Assembly (NCBI RefSeq): GCF_000219215.1
Contig: NC_015727.1
Coordinates: 992,001-1,056,000, forward strand
Length of the DNA stretch: 64,000 nucleotides
Reading direction: 5' to 3'
From: Cupriavidus necator N-1
GTDB taxonomy: Bacteria > Pseudomonadota > Gammaproteobacteria > Burkholderiales > Burkholderiaceae
The translations under genes were made by a program, and so were the position numbers. Positions 18,666-27,922 of this stretch are shown piece by piece. Numbering within the stretch: the first letter of the stretch is position 1; every line of letters starts with the position of its first letter. The notes below the pieces were generated by a model that saw nothing but the letters and a program-made list of their open reading frames with translations, made no database searches and had not been told where the DNA came from.

Positions 18666-19334
18666 TCAGTACAGCCCGTGGGGCTCGAGCACCTTGCGAA
18701 GCCACTCTTGCTCTCTCACGCCCGTCGCAATCTCGGCCATGATGTTCTCTTCGTTCTTCGCCGTTACGGCGACCGCCTTCAGCAGCGCATGTGCCTGGGA
18801 TACGGGAAATGCGACCACACCATCCTCATCTCCAACAACGACGTCTCCAGGGGAGATAATTTGGCCGCCAATCGATACAGGAATGTTCATTGCACCGGGG
18901 CCCATCTTGTAGGGGCCTCGATGGCTGACATCCCTCGCGAAGCAGGGAAAATCTGACTCATGGAACGCCGCCGTGTCGCGAGTTGCCCCATCCAGAACAA
19001 AGCCGGCGCAGCCCCGCGCCACCGCGTATTGCATGATGAGTTCACCCACCAGCGCATTCGTACAGTCTCCGCCCCCGTCGACGACCAGGACATGGCCTGG
19101 TTGCAACTCCATCAACGCCTTGTAAATCAGCAGATTGTCGCCAGGTCGAGCCTTGACCGTGATGGCGGTACCAACCAGCTTTCGGCTACGGTTGAACCGC
19201 TTCAGACCCGTCACACCAGAAAGGCGCTGTAGGTTGTCGCTGATGTGCGGAGTTACCACGTTCCGAAATGCCTCGATAACTTCGGCGGGCGCGAGAGCCG
19301 GAACGGGGTTGACGGTTAGGCTAGAGGTTGCCAC
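18666..19334 (-). CDS. RraA-type aldolase/decarboxylase family protein
   Basis: 222 residues from a GTG start with AGGAGAC seven bases upstream; longer frames read into the LysR gene and are rejected. AGFVLDGATRDTAAF holds the Arg-Asp pair, and VVGDEDGVVAFP the C-terminal strand. It belongs to a different RraA subgroup from the block A/C pairs. It carries the shared promoter element 58 bp upstream and is followed by its own decayed copy and a Bug receptor. Likely cleaves or decarboxylates a 2-oxo/hydroxy dicarboxylate, with substrate unknown. Confidence 0.88.
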   Translation of the reverse strand: MATSSLTVNPVPALAPAEVIEAFRNVVTPHISDNLQRLSGVTGLKRFNRSRKLVGTAITVKARPGDNLLIYKALMELQPGHVLVVDGGGDCTNALVGELIMQYAVARGCAGFVLDGATRDTAAFHESDFPCFARDVSHRGPYKMGPGAMNIPVSIGGQIISPGDVVVGDEDGVVAFPVSQAHALLKAVAVTAKNEENIMAEIATGVREQEWLRKVLEPHGLY

Positions 19335-19392
19335 AAGAGTCTCCTGGAAAGAGTCGGGGGGATATGCGAACTCTCGGGCAACATCACACGGC

Positions 19393-19425
19393 TGTAAATT
19401 CCAAATACCGGATTGATTCGATACG
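19393..19425 (-). promoter_or_regulatory. Shared RraA promoter element, copy D
   Basis: Minus strand: CGTAT, exactly 19 bases, GAATTTACA. It is preceded by TAGGTTTGG, also found before copy C at 20395-20409. It lies about 58 bp before the GTG start of the RraA gene and just past the end of the LysR gene. TTTACA may serve as a -35 box. Confidence 0.6.
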
Positions 19426-19453
19426 CCAAACCTATGGATAGGACTTGAATACC

Positions 19454-20386
19454 CTACCCAGCCTGGCGCTGCCGCTGTTGTCTCGACGTGGCGACTTTGC
19501 CACTCGACAGGATGTCGATAGCAGCTTCGACTGCAGGACTCTGTCTGCTTTTCGACCAGGCCATTGCAGTGGTAACTACATTGACCGCCTCCTTCAGCGG
19601 GCGGACAACAACACTCTCTGGAGCGGCCTTCTTCATGGATGACGGCACAAGCGCAATACCCTGCCCACATCCGACAAAAGCCACTTGCGTGGCAACGGTT
19701 CGCACTTCATGGAGTATTCGGGGAGAAAAGCCAGCAGCCCAACATGTCGCGATGATGCTGTCGAAGTACGTCGGGCTTACAGCACGAGAGAAGATGACAA
19801 AGGGTTCGTCAGACAGACTTGCAAGGCGAACCCTAGGCATGTCCGCAAACCTATGGGTCTTCGGCAGGGCAACTGCCAGCCGATCCTGCTTTAGTGGAAC
19901 CGCACCAATTGTTGTCCCCATATCGCCTTCAAGGCGAGCAAAAGCCAGGTCGATGTCGCCCCGCTCCAGCGCTGGCACTGCATCGACGCTATCTATCTCC
20001 GTGACCGAGACCGTCAACTGAGGGAATCTCCTTCCAAGTTCGTCAATTAGAGCTGGCAGCGTATCAACCAGCGCAGAAGAAATGGCGCCGATGGATAGCA
20101 CGCCGGTGCTGCCTGCGATTGCCTCTTGCACGGCCAGTTCTAGTCGGTCCAGTTGCTCGGCAAACTTCCGAACCGCAGGCAGAATTGCCGCCCCAATTGG
20201 AGTCAGAGTCGCCCCCTTCCTGCCGCGCTCAAAGAGCTTCACCTTGAGTGCTTGCTCGAGCACCTGAATCTGCTCGGATAAAGGGGGCTGGGACATCCCC
20301 AGCCGCTTCGCGGCGCGCCCAAAATTTCCCTCTTCGGCCACTGCGAGGAAGAGATAGAGGTGCCGAACAAGCCGGAAGTTAATCAT
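19454..20386 (-). CDS. LysR-family regulator, divergent from RraA-RraA-aminotransferase
   Basis: 310 residues. Helix-turn-helix FGRAAKRLGMSQPPLSEQIQ, then the effector-binding domain. It is a paralogue of the LysR at 11503-12414 and, like it, faces an RraA pair across a short gap (106 bp) that contains the shared promoter element. It probably activates that pair, and perhaps the RraA gene immediately downstream of itself (18666-19334), which carries the same element. Confidence 0.93.
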   Translation of the reverse strand: MINFRLVRHLYLFLAVAEEGNFGRAAKRLGMSQPPLSEQIQVLEQALKVKLFERGRKGATLTPIGAAILPAVRKFAEQLDRLELAVQEAIAGSTGVLSIGAISSALVDTLPALIDELGRRFPQLTVSVTEIDSVDAVPALERGDIDLAFARLEGDMGTTIGAVPLKQDRLAVALPKTHRFADMPRVRLASLSDEPFVIFSRAVSPTYFDSIIATCWAAGFSPRILHEVRTVATQVAFVGCGQGIALVPSSMKKAAPESVVVRPLKEAVNVVTTAMAWSKSRQSPAVEAAIDILSSGKVATSRQQRQRQAG

Positions 20387-20404
20387 GACGATTGATAGGT
20401 TTGG

Positions 20405-20438
20405 CGTATGGAAAGGTTACTGGATTCGGAATTTACAT
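20405..20438 (+). promoter_or_regulatory. Shared RraA promoter element, copy C
   Basis: CGTAT (20405-20409), 19 bases, GAATTTACAT (20429-20438). The right half sits inside TTCG...CGAA arms (20425-20443). It ends about 54 bp before the RraA start at 20493. TTTACA as -35 would place transcription start about 20 bp before the gene. Confidence 0.6.
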
Positions 20439-20492
20439 TTCGAACTCTAGCGCCGACAGTAAGGCCATGGCAACCCAACACCCCCTCTCATC

Positions 20493-21161
20493 ATGAGTAC
20501 TCCGTCCCTGCTGGACCGCCTTGCATCGCTCGATACCAACACGGTGTCCGATGCTCTGGATTTCCTGAACCTCCCTGGCGCGACCTATGGCATTCGCCCT
20601 CTCTGGGATTGCCCAAAGATTGTTGGCCGTGCGAGCACCATTCAACTGGGCCCCAAGACCGATGCAAAGCCGACTGTGCATCTCATCACGCCCGTCGTTG
20701 CACAAATCCAGACGGACGACCGCATTCTCGTCATCGCCGGTGGCCAGGAAGGTATCTCGTGCTGGGGTGACATCCTCGCCAACGCGTCTGCGGCAAAGAA
20801 GGTACGAGGCTCGGTCATTGACGGTGTTAGTCGCGATATTGAAGGCAGCGAGTCCATTGGGTATCCCGTGTTCGGCCGTGGCGTCACGATGATTAGCGCG
20901 CGCAACCGCGTGGTGCAAGTCGACGCCGGAAAGCCCGTAACGTTCGCGGGTGTGGTGGTCAACGAAGACGACTATGTCATCGCTGACCGTTGTGGCACCG
21001 TGTTCGTCCCCGCAAATCAAATCGAAGAAGTGCTCGACCTGGGCGAACGCATTGCGCGTCGTCAGGACGGCATGGTGACGGCCGTGCGTTCTGGGCGCTC
21101 TGTCGAAGAAGTCATGCACGACAAGGAATTCGAAGCCATCAACAGCAAGGAAGCAAAATGA
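20493..21161 (+). CDS. RraA-type aldolase/decarboxylase family protein (block C, first)
   Basis: 222 residues. It is nearly identical in layout to 10659-11318 (LLDRLASLDTNTVSDALDFL; RGSVIDGVSRDIEG; VIADRCGTVFVPA). The Arg-Asp metal/substrate pair is kept. Its stop overlaps the next RraA start (ATGA), so the two are translationally coupled and may form a mixed oligomer (inference). Confidence 0.88.
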   Translation: MSTPSLLDRLASLDTNTVSDALDFLNLPGATYGIRPLWDCPKIVGRASTIQLGPKTDAKPTVHLITPVVAQIQTDDRILVIAGGQEGISCWGDILANASAAKKVRGSVIDGVSRDIEGSESIGYPVFGRGVTMISARNRVVQVDAGKPVTFAGVVVNEDDYVIADRCGTVFVPANQIEEVLDLGERIARRQDGMVTAVRSGRSVEEVMHDKEFEAINSKEAK

Positions 21162-21814
21162 CTGACAAGGAACTGGTAGCCCTTTTCGAGGGTCTGGACA
21201 CCCCTGGCGTATCGGACGCGATGGACCGCCTTGGTCTGCCCGGTCAATGCCTGGGTATCGCCCCGCTGGACAACTACCGCAAGCCTGTGGTCGGCCCCGC
21301 CTTCACGGTTAAATACGTGTCGGCCAGCACCCCTCCCGGTACTGTCGGTGACTTCATCGACGATGTGCAGTCCGGGGACATCATCGTCATCGACAACGAC
21401 GGCCGCACGGACTGCACGGTGTGGGGCGACATCATGACACAGTATGCTGGCGCTCGCGGCATCGCTGGCACCGTGATTGACGGCGTTTGCCGCGACGTGA
21501 CGAAGGCTCTCGGCGACAGCTATCCGCTCTTTACGCGCGGCCGGTTCATGCGTACCGGCAAGGACCGCGTGCAAGTTGAATCCGTGAACACGCCTGTTTC
21601 CGTGGGGACCGCCCGCGTTTGTGCTCGCGACATCGTCGTGGCAGACGCCAATGGCGTTGTCGTTATCCCGCGCGAGCGTGCAAAGGAAGTCGCTGAACTT
21701 GCCCGCAAGATCGAGGGCGTCGAATCGCAGATTCGCGAGCACATTGCCAACGGTAAGACGCTGGGTGAAGCCCGTGAAGCTCTTGGTTACCACACCTTGC
21801 AGAGGAAGGCGTGA
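21158..21814 (+). CDS. RraA-type aldolase/decarboxylase family protein (block C, second)
   Basis: 218 residues starting MTDKELVALFEGLDTPG. Earlier in-frame starts lie inside the previous gene. AGTVIDGVCRDVTKA carries the Arg-Asp pair. It is a close paralogue of 9957-10637, including the C-terminal GKTLGEAREALGYHTLQRKA. Its stop overlaps the aminotransferase start (TGATG), giving a coupled three-gene operon. Confidence 0.88.
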   Translation: MTDKELVALFEGLDTPGVSDAMDRLGLPGQCLGIAPLDNYRKPVVGPAFTVKYVSASTPPGTVGDFIDDVQSGDIIVIDNDGRTDCTVWGDIMTQYAGARGIAGTVIDGVCRDVTKALGDSYPLFTRGRFMRTGKDRVQVESVNTPVSVGTARVCARDIVVADANGVVVIPRERAKEVAELARKIEGVESQIREHIANGKTLGEAREALGYHTLQRKA

Positions 21815-23028
21815 TGGCAGCCGAGCAACAGCGCTTAAACGTGAATCTTGCCAACGCCCAACCGTCGGCAACGTACCGCATGATGGACCGCGTCGCCGCC
21901 AAGCGTGCGACCGGTGCGAAAATCATCTCTCTGAGTGCCGGAGAGCCCGATTTCGACACGCCGAGTCACATTTGTGAGGCGGCCATCGGTGCCATTCGCA
22001 GCGGCCATACCCGTTACACGCAGGTAGCTGGACTGCGTGCCCTTCGGGAGGTCATCGCCGAGAAGTTCAAACGCGAGAACGGACTCGATGTCAGCTGGCA
22101 AGAGACGATCGTCTGTTCGGGCGGCAAGCAGGTCATCTACAACGCCCTGGCAGCCACGTTGAACACCGGTGACGAGGTCATCGTGCCCGCTCCGTACTGG
22201 GTGAGCTATCCCGAGATGGTCCAACTGTGCGGCGCTACACCGGTGGTCGTACCGTGCGGCGCCGACGTGGGCTTCAAACTGACGTCTGAAGCGTTGAGCA
22301 ACGCTATCACGCCGAAGACCCGCTGGCTGATTCTTAACTCTCCATCGAATCCGACTGGCGCCGTCTACTCGCAAGCAGAATTGGCCGGCCTGGCCGAAGT
22401 ACTACTGGCTCATCCTCATGTACTGGTGCTGTCGGACGACATCTACGAGCACCTGACCTTCGACGGTGCAAAGTTCCATACGATGGCCCAGGTGGAACCG
22501 CGTCTCAAGGACCGGACGCTAACGATGAATGGCGTGTCCAAGGCGTATGCCATGACGGGCTGGCGCATCGGCTTCGGTACTGGGCCAGCATGGTTGCTCG
22601 AGGCGATGGAGAAGCTTCAAGGCCAGCAAACCTCTGGCGCGTCCTCAATCTCGCAGCACGCTGCTCTCGCCGCGCTCCAAGGCCCCCAAGATTTCATCCA
22701 CGACTCGAAGGCTGTATTCCAGGCTCGCCGGGACATGATGGTGGACCTACTGAACAACACGCCGGGACTTGGCTGTGCTGTACCGGGCGGCGCGTTCTAC
22801 GCATTTGCATCCTGCGAAGGTCTGCTCGGCAAAACCACACCCGCCGGCACGCTGCTTCGCACGGACGAGGACGTTGCGCTCGCCTTGCTTGAAGAAGCCA
22901 ATGTCGCTGTGGTGCACGGGTCGGCCTTCGGGCTCGGCCCATACATCCGCATCGCCTATGCGTTGGACAACGAATCCCTGCGCAAGGCCTGCGAAGCCAC
23001 TCGTCAGTTCTGCCTGTCTCTCACGTGA
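21814..23028 (+). CDS. Class I/II PLP aminotransferase (aspartate aminotransferase-like)
   Basis: About 404 residues, fold-type I. Substrate-loop LSAGEPDFDTP near residue 37, NSPSNPTGAVYS, then the Schiff-base lysine in TMNGVSKAYAMTGWRIGF. The ATG at 21814 has AGAGGAAGG upstream; a GTG three bases earlier is an alternative. It converts an amino acid to the 2-oxo acid. In this operon it would feed 2-oxo dicarboxylates to the two coupled RraA-type enzymes, a combination block A replaces with a dehydratase and RidA. Confidence 0.93.
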   Translation: MAAEQQRLNVNLANAQPSATYRMMDRVAAKRATGAKIISLSAGEPDFDTPSHICEAAIGAIRSGHTRYTQVAGLRALREVIAEKFKRENGLDVSWQETIVCSGGKQVIYNALAATLNTGDEVIVPAPYWVSYPEMVQLCGATPVVVPCGADVGFKLTSEALSNAITPKTRWLILNSPSNPTGAVYSQAELAGLAEVLLAHPHVLVLSDDIYEHLTFDGAKFHTMAQVEPRLKDRTLTMNGVSKAYAMTGWRIGFGTGPAWLLEAMEKLQGQQTSGASSISQHAALAALQGPQDFIHDSKAVFQARRDMMVDLLNNTPGLGCAVPGGAFYAFASCEGLLGKTTPAGTLLRTDEDVALALLEEANVAVVHGSAFGLGPYIRIAYALDNESLRKACEATRQFCLSLT

Positions 23029-23461
23029 GATGGGAAGTAGGGTCGGCCACGTAGCTGGCCCTACATTGCGATACAACAAGACATTCGTGCTAGTCGGGCA
23101 CCCGCCCCTTACGCCAGAGTGATCGTGCGATGTCAGCACAGGCGCCCACTTGACGTTACGTCACATCCCCCATTCTTTGAGCCGGCTGCCATGGCTTGTG
23201 CATGGCCGGGCTGAAACGCACAAGTCGGCAAACCACCGACGTCGTATTAGGCTAGACAACGCTTCCCACCTAGTTGCCGCAGGCCAGGCGCGCCTGTATC
23301 CAAATCTCACGAAGGAGTCGTGCACCATGAGGGGTGATGCCGGCTAGGGCTCCCAATCACTCACTCCGCCCGTGGTATGTGTCGCTTGCGACACTTTATA
23401 CGCTCCCCGTGTCTTCAACCAAGTAAAAACCCTCATATTAAACTGAGTGTGGGAGGCATAA

Positions 23462-23584
23462 TGTACGTACAGCCGTACAGTACGGACATCCGAACATGAT
23501 GGTCACAGCGCGCTCACAGTATCCGCATGTTGGTACATCCAGTTGCCGGGGCAGAGCGAGCCGTATTGGCCGTACAACCGTACA
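23462..23584. promoter_or_regulatory. Operator-like GTAC repeats upstream of the GntR gene
   Basis: TGTACGTACA at 23462-23471 is a perfect palindrome. CCGTACAGTACGG (23473-23485) is a second one. CCGTACA is then repeated directly at 23570-23576 and 23578-23584. Probably autoregulatory sites for the GntR protein starting at 23670. The rest of 23029-23669 holds no gene; a loose hairpin at about 23038-23064 may end the aminotransferase transcript. Confidence 0.5.
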
Positions 23585-23669
23585 GGCTTCGGAGATAATT
23601 TGCGTCAGTGAACTCAATGACCCCGGTACGGGGTCGTATTCGCCCGCAGCGGGCACGGGGAACAACGCA

Positions 23670-24446
23670 ATGGCAGCCTTGGAACACGGCAAGAATCTTC
23701 TTTTGAGTGCGAGTGGCAGGCAACCGCTTTACTCGACCCTGGCAAATATCCTCACCAAAGATATTCAGGAAGGGAAATATCAAGCGTCCAGCATCCTGCC
23801 GTCTGAAAACGAGTTGGCGCAACGATATGGCGTCAGCCGTCAGACGGTGCGCCAGGCGCTGCGGGCCGTGCGCGAGCAGGGACTCATCTCTTCGCACCCT
23901 GGCATTGGCACCATCGTGCGTGAGCCGGTGCATCGCGACGACGTCTTCAGCGCAGTGAATTCGGTGAGCGACCTGCTCCAGTTCGTGGAGAACACCGAGA
24001 TGCACCTGGTTAGCCATCGCGAGGTGGTGGTCGACGACGCATTGGCAAAGACGCTCGATGCGGCGAAAGGACTTCTCCTTTCGGAGGTTTCGTTCCTCCG
24101 CAAACGTCCAGGCGCCGACTTGCCCATGAGCTACGTCCTCATCTATGTACCGCCGCGCTATGCCGAAGCACAGAAGCGACCGATAGTCTCGAACGCGCCG
24201 ATTTACAAGAGCATCGAACAGATGTTCGGCGTGCGTGTTTGTGAAATCCAGCAGCGCACCACTGCGACACTGCTTGACGAAGAACATGCCGCGATCCTGC
24301 AAGCAAAGCCTGGTAGCGCAGCTTTGCAAATGGTGCGCTTCTTCTACGATGCCAACCAGGGATTGATTCAGGCATCGATTAGCTACTACCCGCACGACCG
24401 GTACACCCAGACCGTACGTTACCGGGCCGCGCCAACAGAAATCTGA
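23670..24446 (+). CDS. GntR-family (HutC/UTRA-type) transcriptional regulator
   Basis: 258 residues from MAALEHGKN. An in-frame start 58 codons earlier runs through the operator repeats and adds no domain. Winged helix with LPSENELAQRYGVSRQTVRQALRAVREQGLI, then a UTRA ligand domain (about 95-250). The repeats upstream suggest autoregulation. It likely controls the Bug/hydratase/CoA-transferase genes that follow on the same strand. Confidence 0.92.
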   Translation: MAALEHGKNLLLSASGRQPLYSTLANILTKDIQEGKYQASSILPSENELAQRYGVSRQTVRQALRAVREQGLISSHPGIGTIVREPVHRDDVFSAVNSVSDLLQFVENTEMHLVSHREVVVDDALAKTLDAAKGLLLSEVSFLRKRPGADLPMSYVLIYVPPRYAEAQKRPIVSNAPIYKSIEQMFGVRVCEIQQRTTATLLDEEHAAILQAKPGSAALQMVRFFYDANQGLIQASISYYPHDRYTQTVRYRAAPTEI

Positions 24447-24707
24447 CTGCATCTGCCCTTGACCATGCGCCGCACTAACGCTCTCTCACCAAAGCTGCCG
24501 CCGCCCCACCCAAATGCGACGTGCCTGGTCAGCCGGACAGTCTACGCGCATGGCCCCCTCGGCGGCCGGACGACTCGCGAGAATCTCTATCGCACTTCGC
24601 TTCAGTCCTGTCCTTCATAGCACTTCGCATTTTCCGTCCGGCCCTCCTTGAACTGAGGGCAACCTGACGGCACCCAACTACCACTCGAAAACTCAAGGAG
24701 ACAAAGC

Positions 24708-25688
24708 ATGAACGCCACGTTTCGCCTGGCGCTGGGAGCGCTCGCCTGTACGGTTGCCACATCCGCTCCCGCGCTCGCAGCAGACCCGGCAGCAAACTAC
24801 CCTGCCCGCCCCATCAAACTGATTGTTCCCTTCCCGGCCGGCGGAACGACCGACACGCTGATGCGCCTGATTTCGCCCTCCCTCACCAAGGAGCTGGGAC
24901 AACCCGTCGTCATTGAGAACAAGTCCGGCGCATCCGCAACGCTTGGTGCCGATGCAGCGGCAAAATCACCGGCCGACGGGTACACATTGCTGGCTGGTAG
25001 CACGCACCACACCATCGCCCAGTCGGTGTTGAAACTGTCCTACAAGTTCGATTCCGACTTGGTGCCTATCGCGATGACTGCCATCGTGCCAAACGTCGTG
25101 GTGGTCAACAGCAACGTCAAGGCGAAGACCATCCAGGAACTCATTACAGACGCCAAGGCAAATCCAGACAAGTACAACTATGGTTCGGCCGGCCCGGGCA
25201 GCGCCCACCACCTTATTGGCGAAATGTTCAAGCTGCGCACCGGAGCCCCCATCACACACATTCCCTATCGTGGCAGTGCGCCCGCTGTGTCGGACCTGCT
25301 AGGCGGCCAGGTACTAATCATGTTCGACACCGTGACGTCGGCGCTGCCTCACATCAAGTCGGGCAAGACCCGTGCTCTCGCTGTGACTACCGCGACCCGG
25401 TCGAGCGCGTTGCCTGATGTGCCCACACTGGCCGAGGCCGGCGTCAAAGGCATCGACGTCGGCACTTGGTTCGGCGTACTCGCCCCTACTGGTACCCCGC
25501 AGCCCATCATCAACAAGCTGAACGCCGCCATTGTGAAGGCCGTCAGGGACCCCGCCATCGCCAAGCAGTTGCTGGCGCAAGGCATCGAGCCGCGCCCGAG
25601 CAGCCAAGCGGAATTCAAGGCGCTTATCGCCAAGGAAATCGCCGAGTTCAAGACATTGGTCGCGGAGACAAAGTTGACCGTCAACTGA
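24708..25688 (+). CDS. Bug/TctC-family periplasmic receptor
   Basis: 326 residues. Signal peptide ending ALAADPAANYP, then ARPIKLIVPFPAGGTTDTLMR, GSAGPGSAHHLIGEMF and IPYRGSAPAVSDLLGGQ. AAGGAGA precedes the ATG. No membrane subunits accompany it. It leads a run of CoA-metabolism genes, so its ligand may be their acid substrate. Confidence 0.93.
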   Translation: MNATFRLALGALACTVATSAPALAADPAANYPARPIKLIVPFPAGGTTDTLMRLISPSLTKELGQPVVIENKSGASATLGADAAAKSPADGYTLLAGSTHHTIAQSVLKLSYKFDSDLVPIAMTAIVPNVVVVNSNVKAKTIQELITDAKANPDKYNYGSAGPGSAHHLIGEMFKLRTGAPITHIPYRGSAPAVSDLLGGQVLIMFDTVTSALPHIKSGKTRALAVTTATRSSALPDVPTLAEAGVKGIDVGTWFGVLAPTGTPQPIINKLNAAIVKAVRDPAIAKQLLAQGIEPRPSSQAEFKALIAKEIAEFKTLVAETKLTVN

Positions 25689-25752
25689 GCCGCCTCTTCT
25701 CCCTCGGTACCTACTCGGCCCTATAACCTTTTGTACCTGTAAGCCAAATAGC

Positions 25753-26544
25753 ATGACTACACAGCAAGTGTTCTGCGCCATCGAGAGCGGCGTCGCCACC
25801 ATCACTCTGGACAACCCTCCTGTCAACGTCGTAACCCTGACCCTGTCCCGCCAACTTGGGGAGACGCTGGACTCGCTTGCCGCAAATGACGACGTGCGCG
25901 CTGTCATTCTGCGAGGTGCCGGTACCAAAGCGTTCTGCGCCGGCTCGGACATTGGTGAGTTCACCGAGTTCGAGCTCATGTCCCCCGGACAGGTGGTACC
26001 AAAGAAGCTCAAACGCCAAAACGAGATCTTCTTCCAGCTGGAAAATTTTCCGAAACCGACCATCGCCGCTATTGAAGGCCTCGCCTTCGGTGGCGGATTG
26101 GAAATCGCGCTCTGCTGCGACCTCATTGTGGCCTCTGAGGACAGTAGAGTCGCTCTGCCGGAAATCAAGCTTGGTGTCTTCCCCAGCAGCGGCGGCACTG
26201 TTCGGACAACCCGCCGCGTCGGCTCGGCACGTGCGAAGGAAATGATGTTCTTCGGCGAGCCGCTGGACGCCGCGACCGCCCTTTCCTGGGGTCTCATCAA
26301 TCGCGTTGCGCCAGCCGGGCAAGCGTACGCTTTGGCTCAAGAGCTTTGCACGACCCTGGTCCGCCGCCCCCGGCAAGCACTGGCGCTTTGTAAGTCCATC
26401 ATCAACCAGTCCTTCGACCTGCCGGTACGTGAGGTCATGGACGCGTCTTTCGCCGCCAGCGACAAGGCGTTCAGCTCCCCCGAATGCGCAGAGGGCGTGC
26501 GTGCCTTCTTTGCTAAGGAAACACCGAACTACGAAGGCATCTGA
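25753..26544 (+). CDS. Enoyl-CoA hydratase/isomerase family protein
   Basis: 263 residues, crotonase fold. Oxyanion-hole segments KAFCAGSDIGEF and IEGLAFGGGLEIALCCDL, and PEIKLGVFPSSGGT with the conserved acidic residue. It hydrates or isomerises an enoyl-CoA in the cytoplasm. It lies between the Bug receptor and a CaiB CoA-transferase (43 bp), which would make its thioester substrate. Confidence 0.92.
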   Translation: MTTQQVFCAIESGVATITLDNPPVNVVTLTLSRQLGETLDSLAANDDVRAVILRGAGTKAFCAGSDIGEFTEFELMSPGQVVPKKLKRQNEIFFQLENFPKPTIAAIEGLAFGGGLEIALCCDLIVASEDSRVALPEIKLGVFPSSGGTVRTTRRVGSARAKEMMFFGEPLDAATALSWGLINRVAPAGQAYALAQELCTTLVRRPRQALALCKSIINQSFDLPVREVMDASFAASDKAFSSPECAEGVRAFFAKETPNYEGI

Positions 26545-26587
26545 GCGAAACGCTCTTTGCATCCCTAATCAGTTGAAGGAAGTAATC

Positions 26588-27739
26588 ATGAAACCGCTGG
26601 AAGGTCTCCGCATCCTCTCTCTCGAGCAGTTCGCTGCCGGTCCTTATGGTTCGATGTTCCTGGCCGACATGGGCGCCGAGGTCATCAAGATTGAGAACAA
26701 GGGCATCGGCGGCGACCCCTCGCGCCACATCGGCCCGTACCACTTGGGCAAGGCTGACAGCCTTTTTTTCCAAGGGTGGAACACGAACAAGCGCAGCGTA
26801 GCCCTCGACATGAAGTCGCCGGACGACCGAAAGATCTTCGAGCGGCTCGTCGAAGGGGCGGATGCAGTGGTCAACAATCTCCGCGGCGACCAGCCTGAGA
26901 AGCTTTCTATCGATTACAAGAGTCTCAAGCACCTGAATCCAAAGCTTGTCTGCTTGCATATTTCGGCCTACGGTCGCGACAACTCTCGCGAAGCCTGGCC
27001 TGGATACGACTTCCTGATGCAGGCGGAATCCGGGCTGATGGACTTGACGGGCGACCCGTCTGGCGCCCCGACCCGCTTCGGTGCATCCGTGATTGACTAT
27101 ATGACTGGCATTACTGGGATGGTTGGTCTGCTGGGCAAGCTGCGCAGCGCTGACAGGACGGGAGTAGGTGGTGACGTCGACGTCAGCCTGTTCGATGTCG
27201 CATTGCACCAACTGGGATATGCCGGAACCTGGTATCTCAACGAAGGCGTTGTATCCGGTCGCGTCCCTCGCGGTGCACACCTGTCGGTCACCCCAGTGCA
27301 GACGTTCCAGGCCGCTGACGGTTGGATTTATGTCATGTGCATGACCGATCGGTTCTGGGATTCGCTGCTCACGGTGATTGGTAGCGCATCCCTGCGTGCC
27401 GACGAGCGCTTCCAGACACAAGCACTTCGCCTCGAGAATCGGGATGCCCTCACTGTTGCACTCGATAACGAATTCAAGAAGCTGCCCGTGGAGCATTGGC
27501 TGACTGTCCTGCGCGGCATGTTGCCAATTGCGCCGGTCCTGAATCTCAAACAGGCGCTTGACAACCCATTTGTTCAGGAAGTGGGCATGGTCAGCCAGGT
27601 GCCGCATCCTGAGAAGCAGGACCTCAAGCTTCTGGCGAATCCCCTGAAGTTCGATGGCGTGCGACTTGAACAACGGCCGTGCAGCCCGCTGGGGGCTGAC
27701 CAGTCCATCTTGACCGCGTCGACGCAAGCAGCCGTCTAG
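26588..27739 (+). CDS. CaiB/BaiF-family (class III) CoA-transferase
   Basis: 383 residues from MKPLEGLRIL after GAAGGAAG; longer frames overlap the hydratase. Typical opening (LEQFAAGPYGSMFLADMGAEVIKIE) and the catalytic aspartate in YDFLMQAESGLMDLTG. It transfers CoA from a donor such as succinyl-CoA to a carboxylic acid. A second family member at 39375-40553 belongs to the CitE-pyc operon. Confidence 0.92.
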   Translation: MKPLEGLRILSLEQFAAGPYGSMFLADMGAEVIKIENKGIGGDPSRHIGPYHLGKADSLFFQGWNTNKRSVALDMKSPDDRKIFERLVEGADAVVNNLRGDQPEKLSIDYKSLKHLNPKLVCLHISAYGRDNSREAWPGYDFLMQAESGLMDLTGDPSGAPTRFGASVIDYMTGITGMVGLLGKLRSADRTGVGGDVDVSLFDVALHQLGYAGTWYLNEGVVSGRVPRGAHLSVTPVQTFQAADGWIYVMCMTDRFWDSLLTVIGSASLRADERFQTQALRLENRDALTVALDNEFKKLPVEHWLTVLRGMLPIAPVLNLKQALDNPFVQEVGMVSQVPHPEKQDLKLLANPLKFDGVRLEQRPCSPLGADQSILTASTQAAV

Positions 27740-27922
27740 CCGCCTCTTTCCTGCTTCACGCACCTTGGCGCTTCGTCCCGGTGTGCCGCTTTCCCCGGAC
27801 GGGACGCAGTACCACCGTCCGAGCCAGTACTAAGAACACTGCCGCAGCGCTCACCGCCAGCGGCACGGAGACCTCAAGCATTAATCCTCGGCCCACCTCT
27901 CACCCAACACCGCACGGCTACG

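Noticed and set aside
20433..21119. Minus-strand frame of 228 codons, and similar ones opposite other RraA genes
   Set aside because: Antisense shadow of the RraA gene on the plus strand, caused by the high-GC codon pattern.
23462..23584. CRISPR-like or phage attachment repeat
   Set aside because: Repeats are short, unevenly spaced and palindromic, which fits an operator rather than an array.
26513..27763. Minus-strand frame of 416 codons
   Set aside because: Antisense to the CaiB CoA-transferase, whose motifs are clear.
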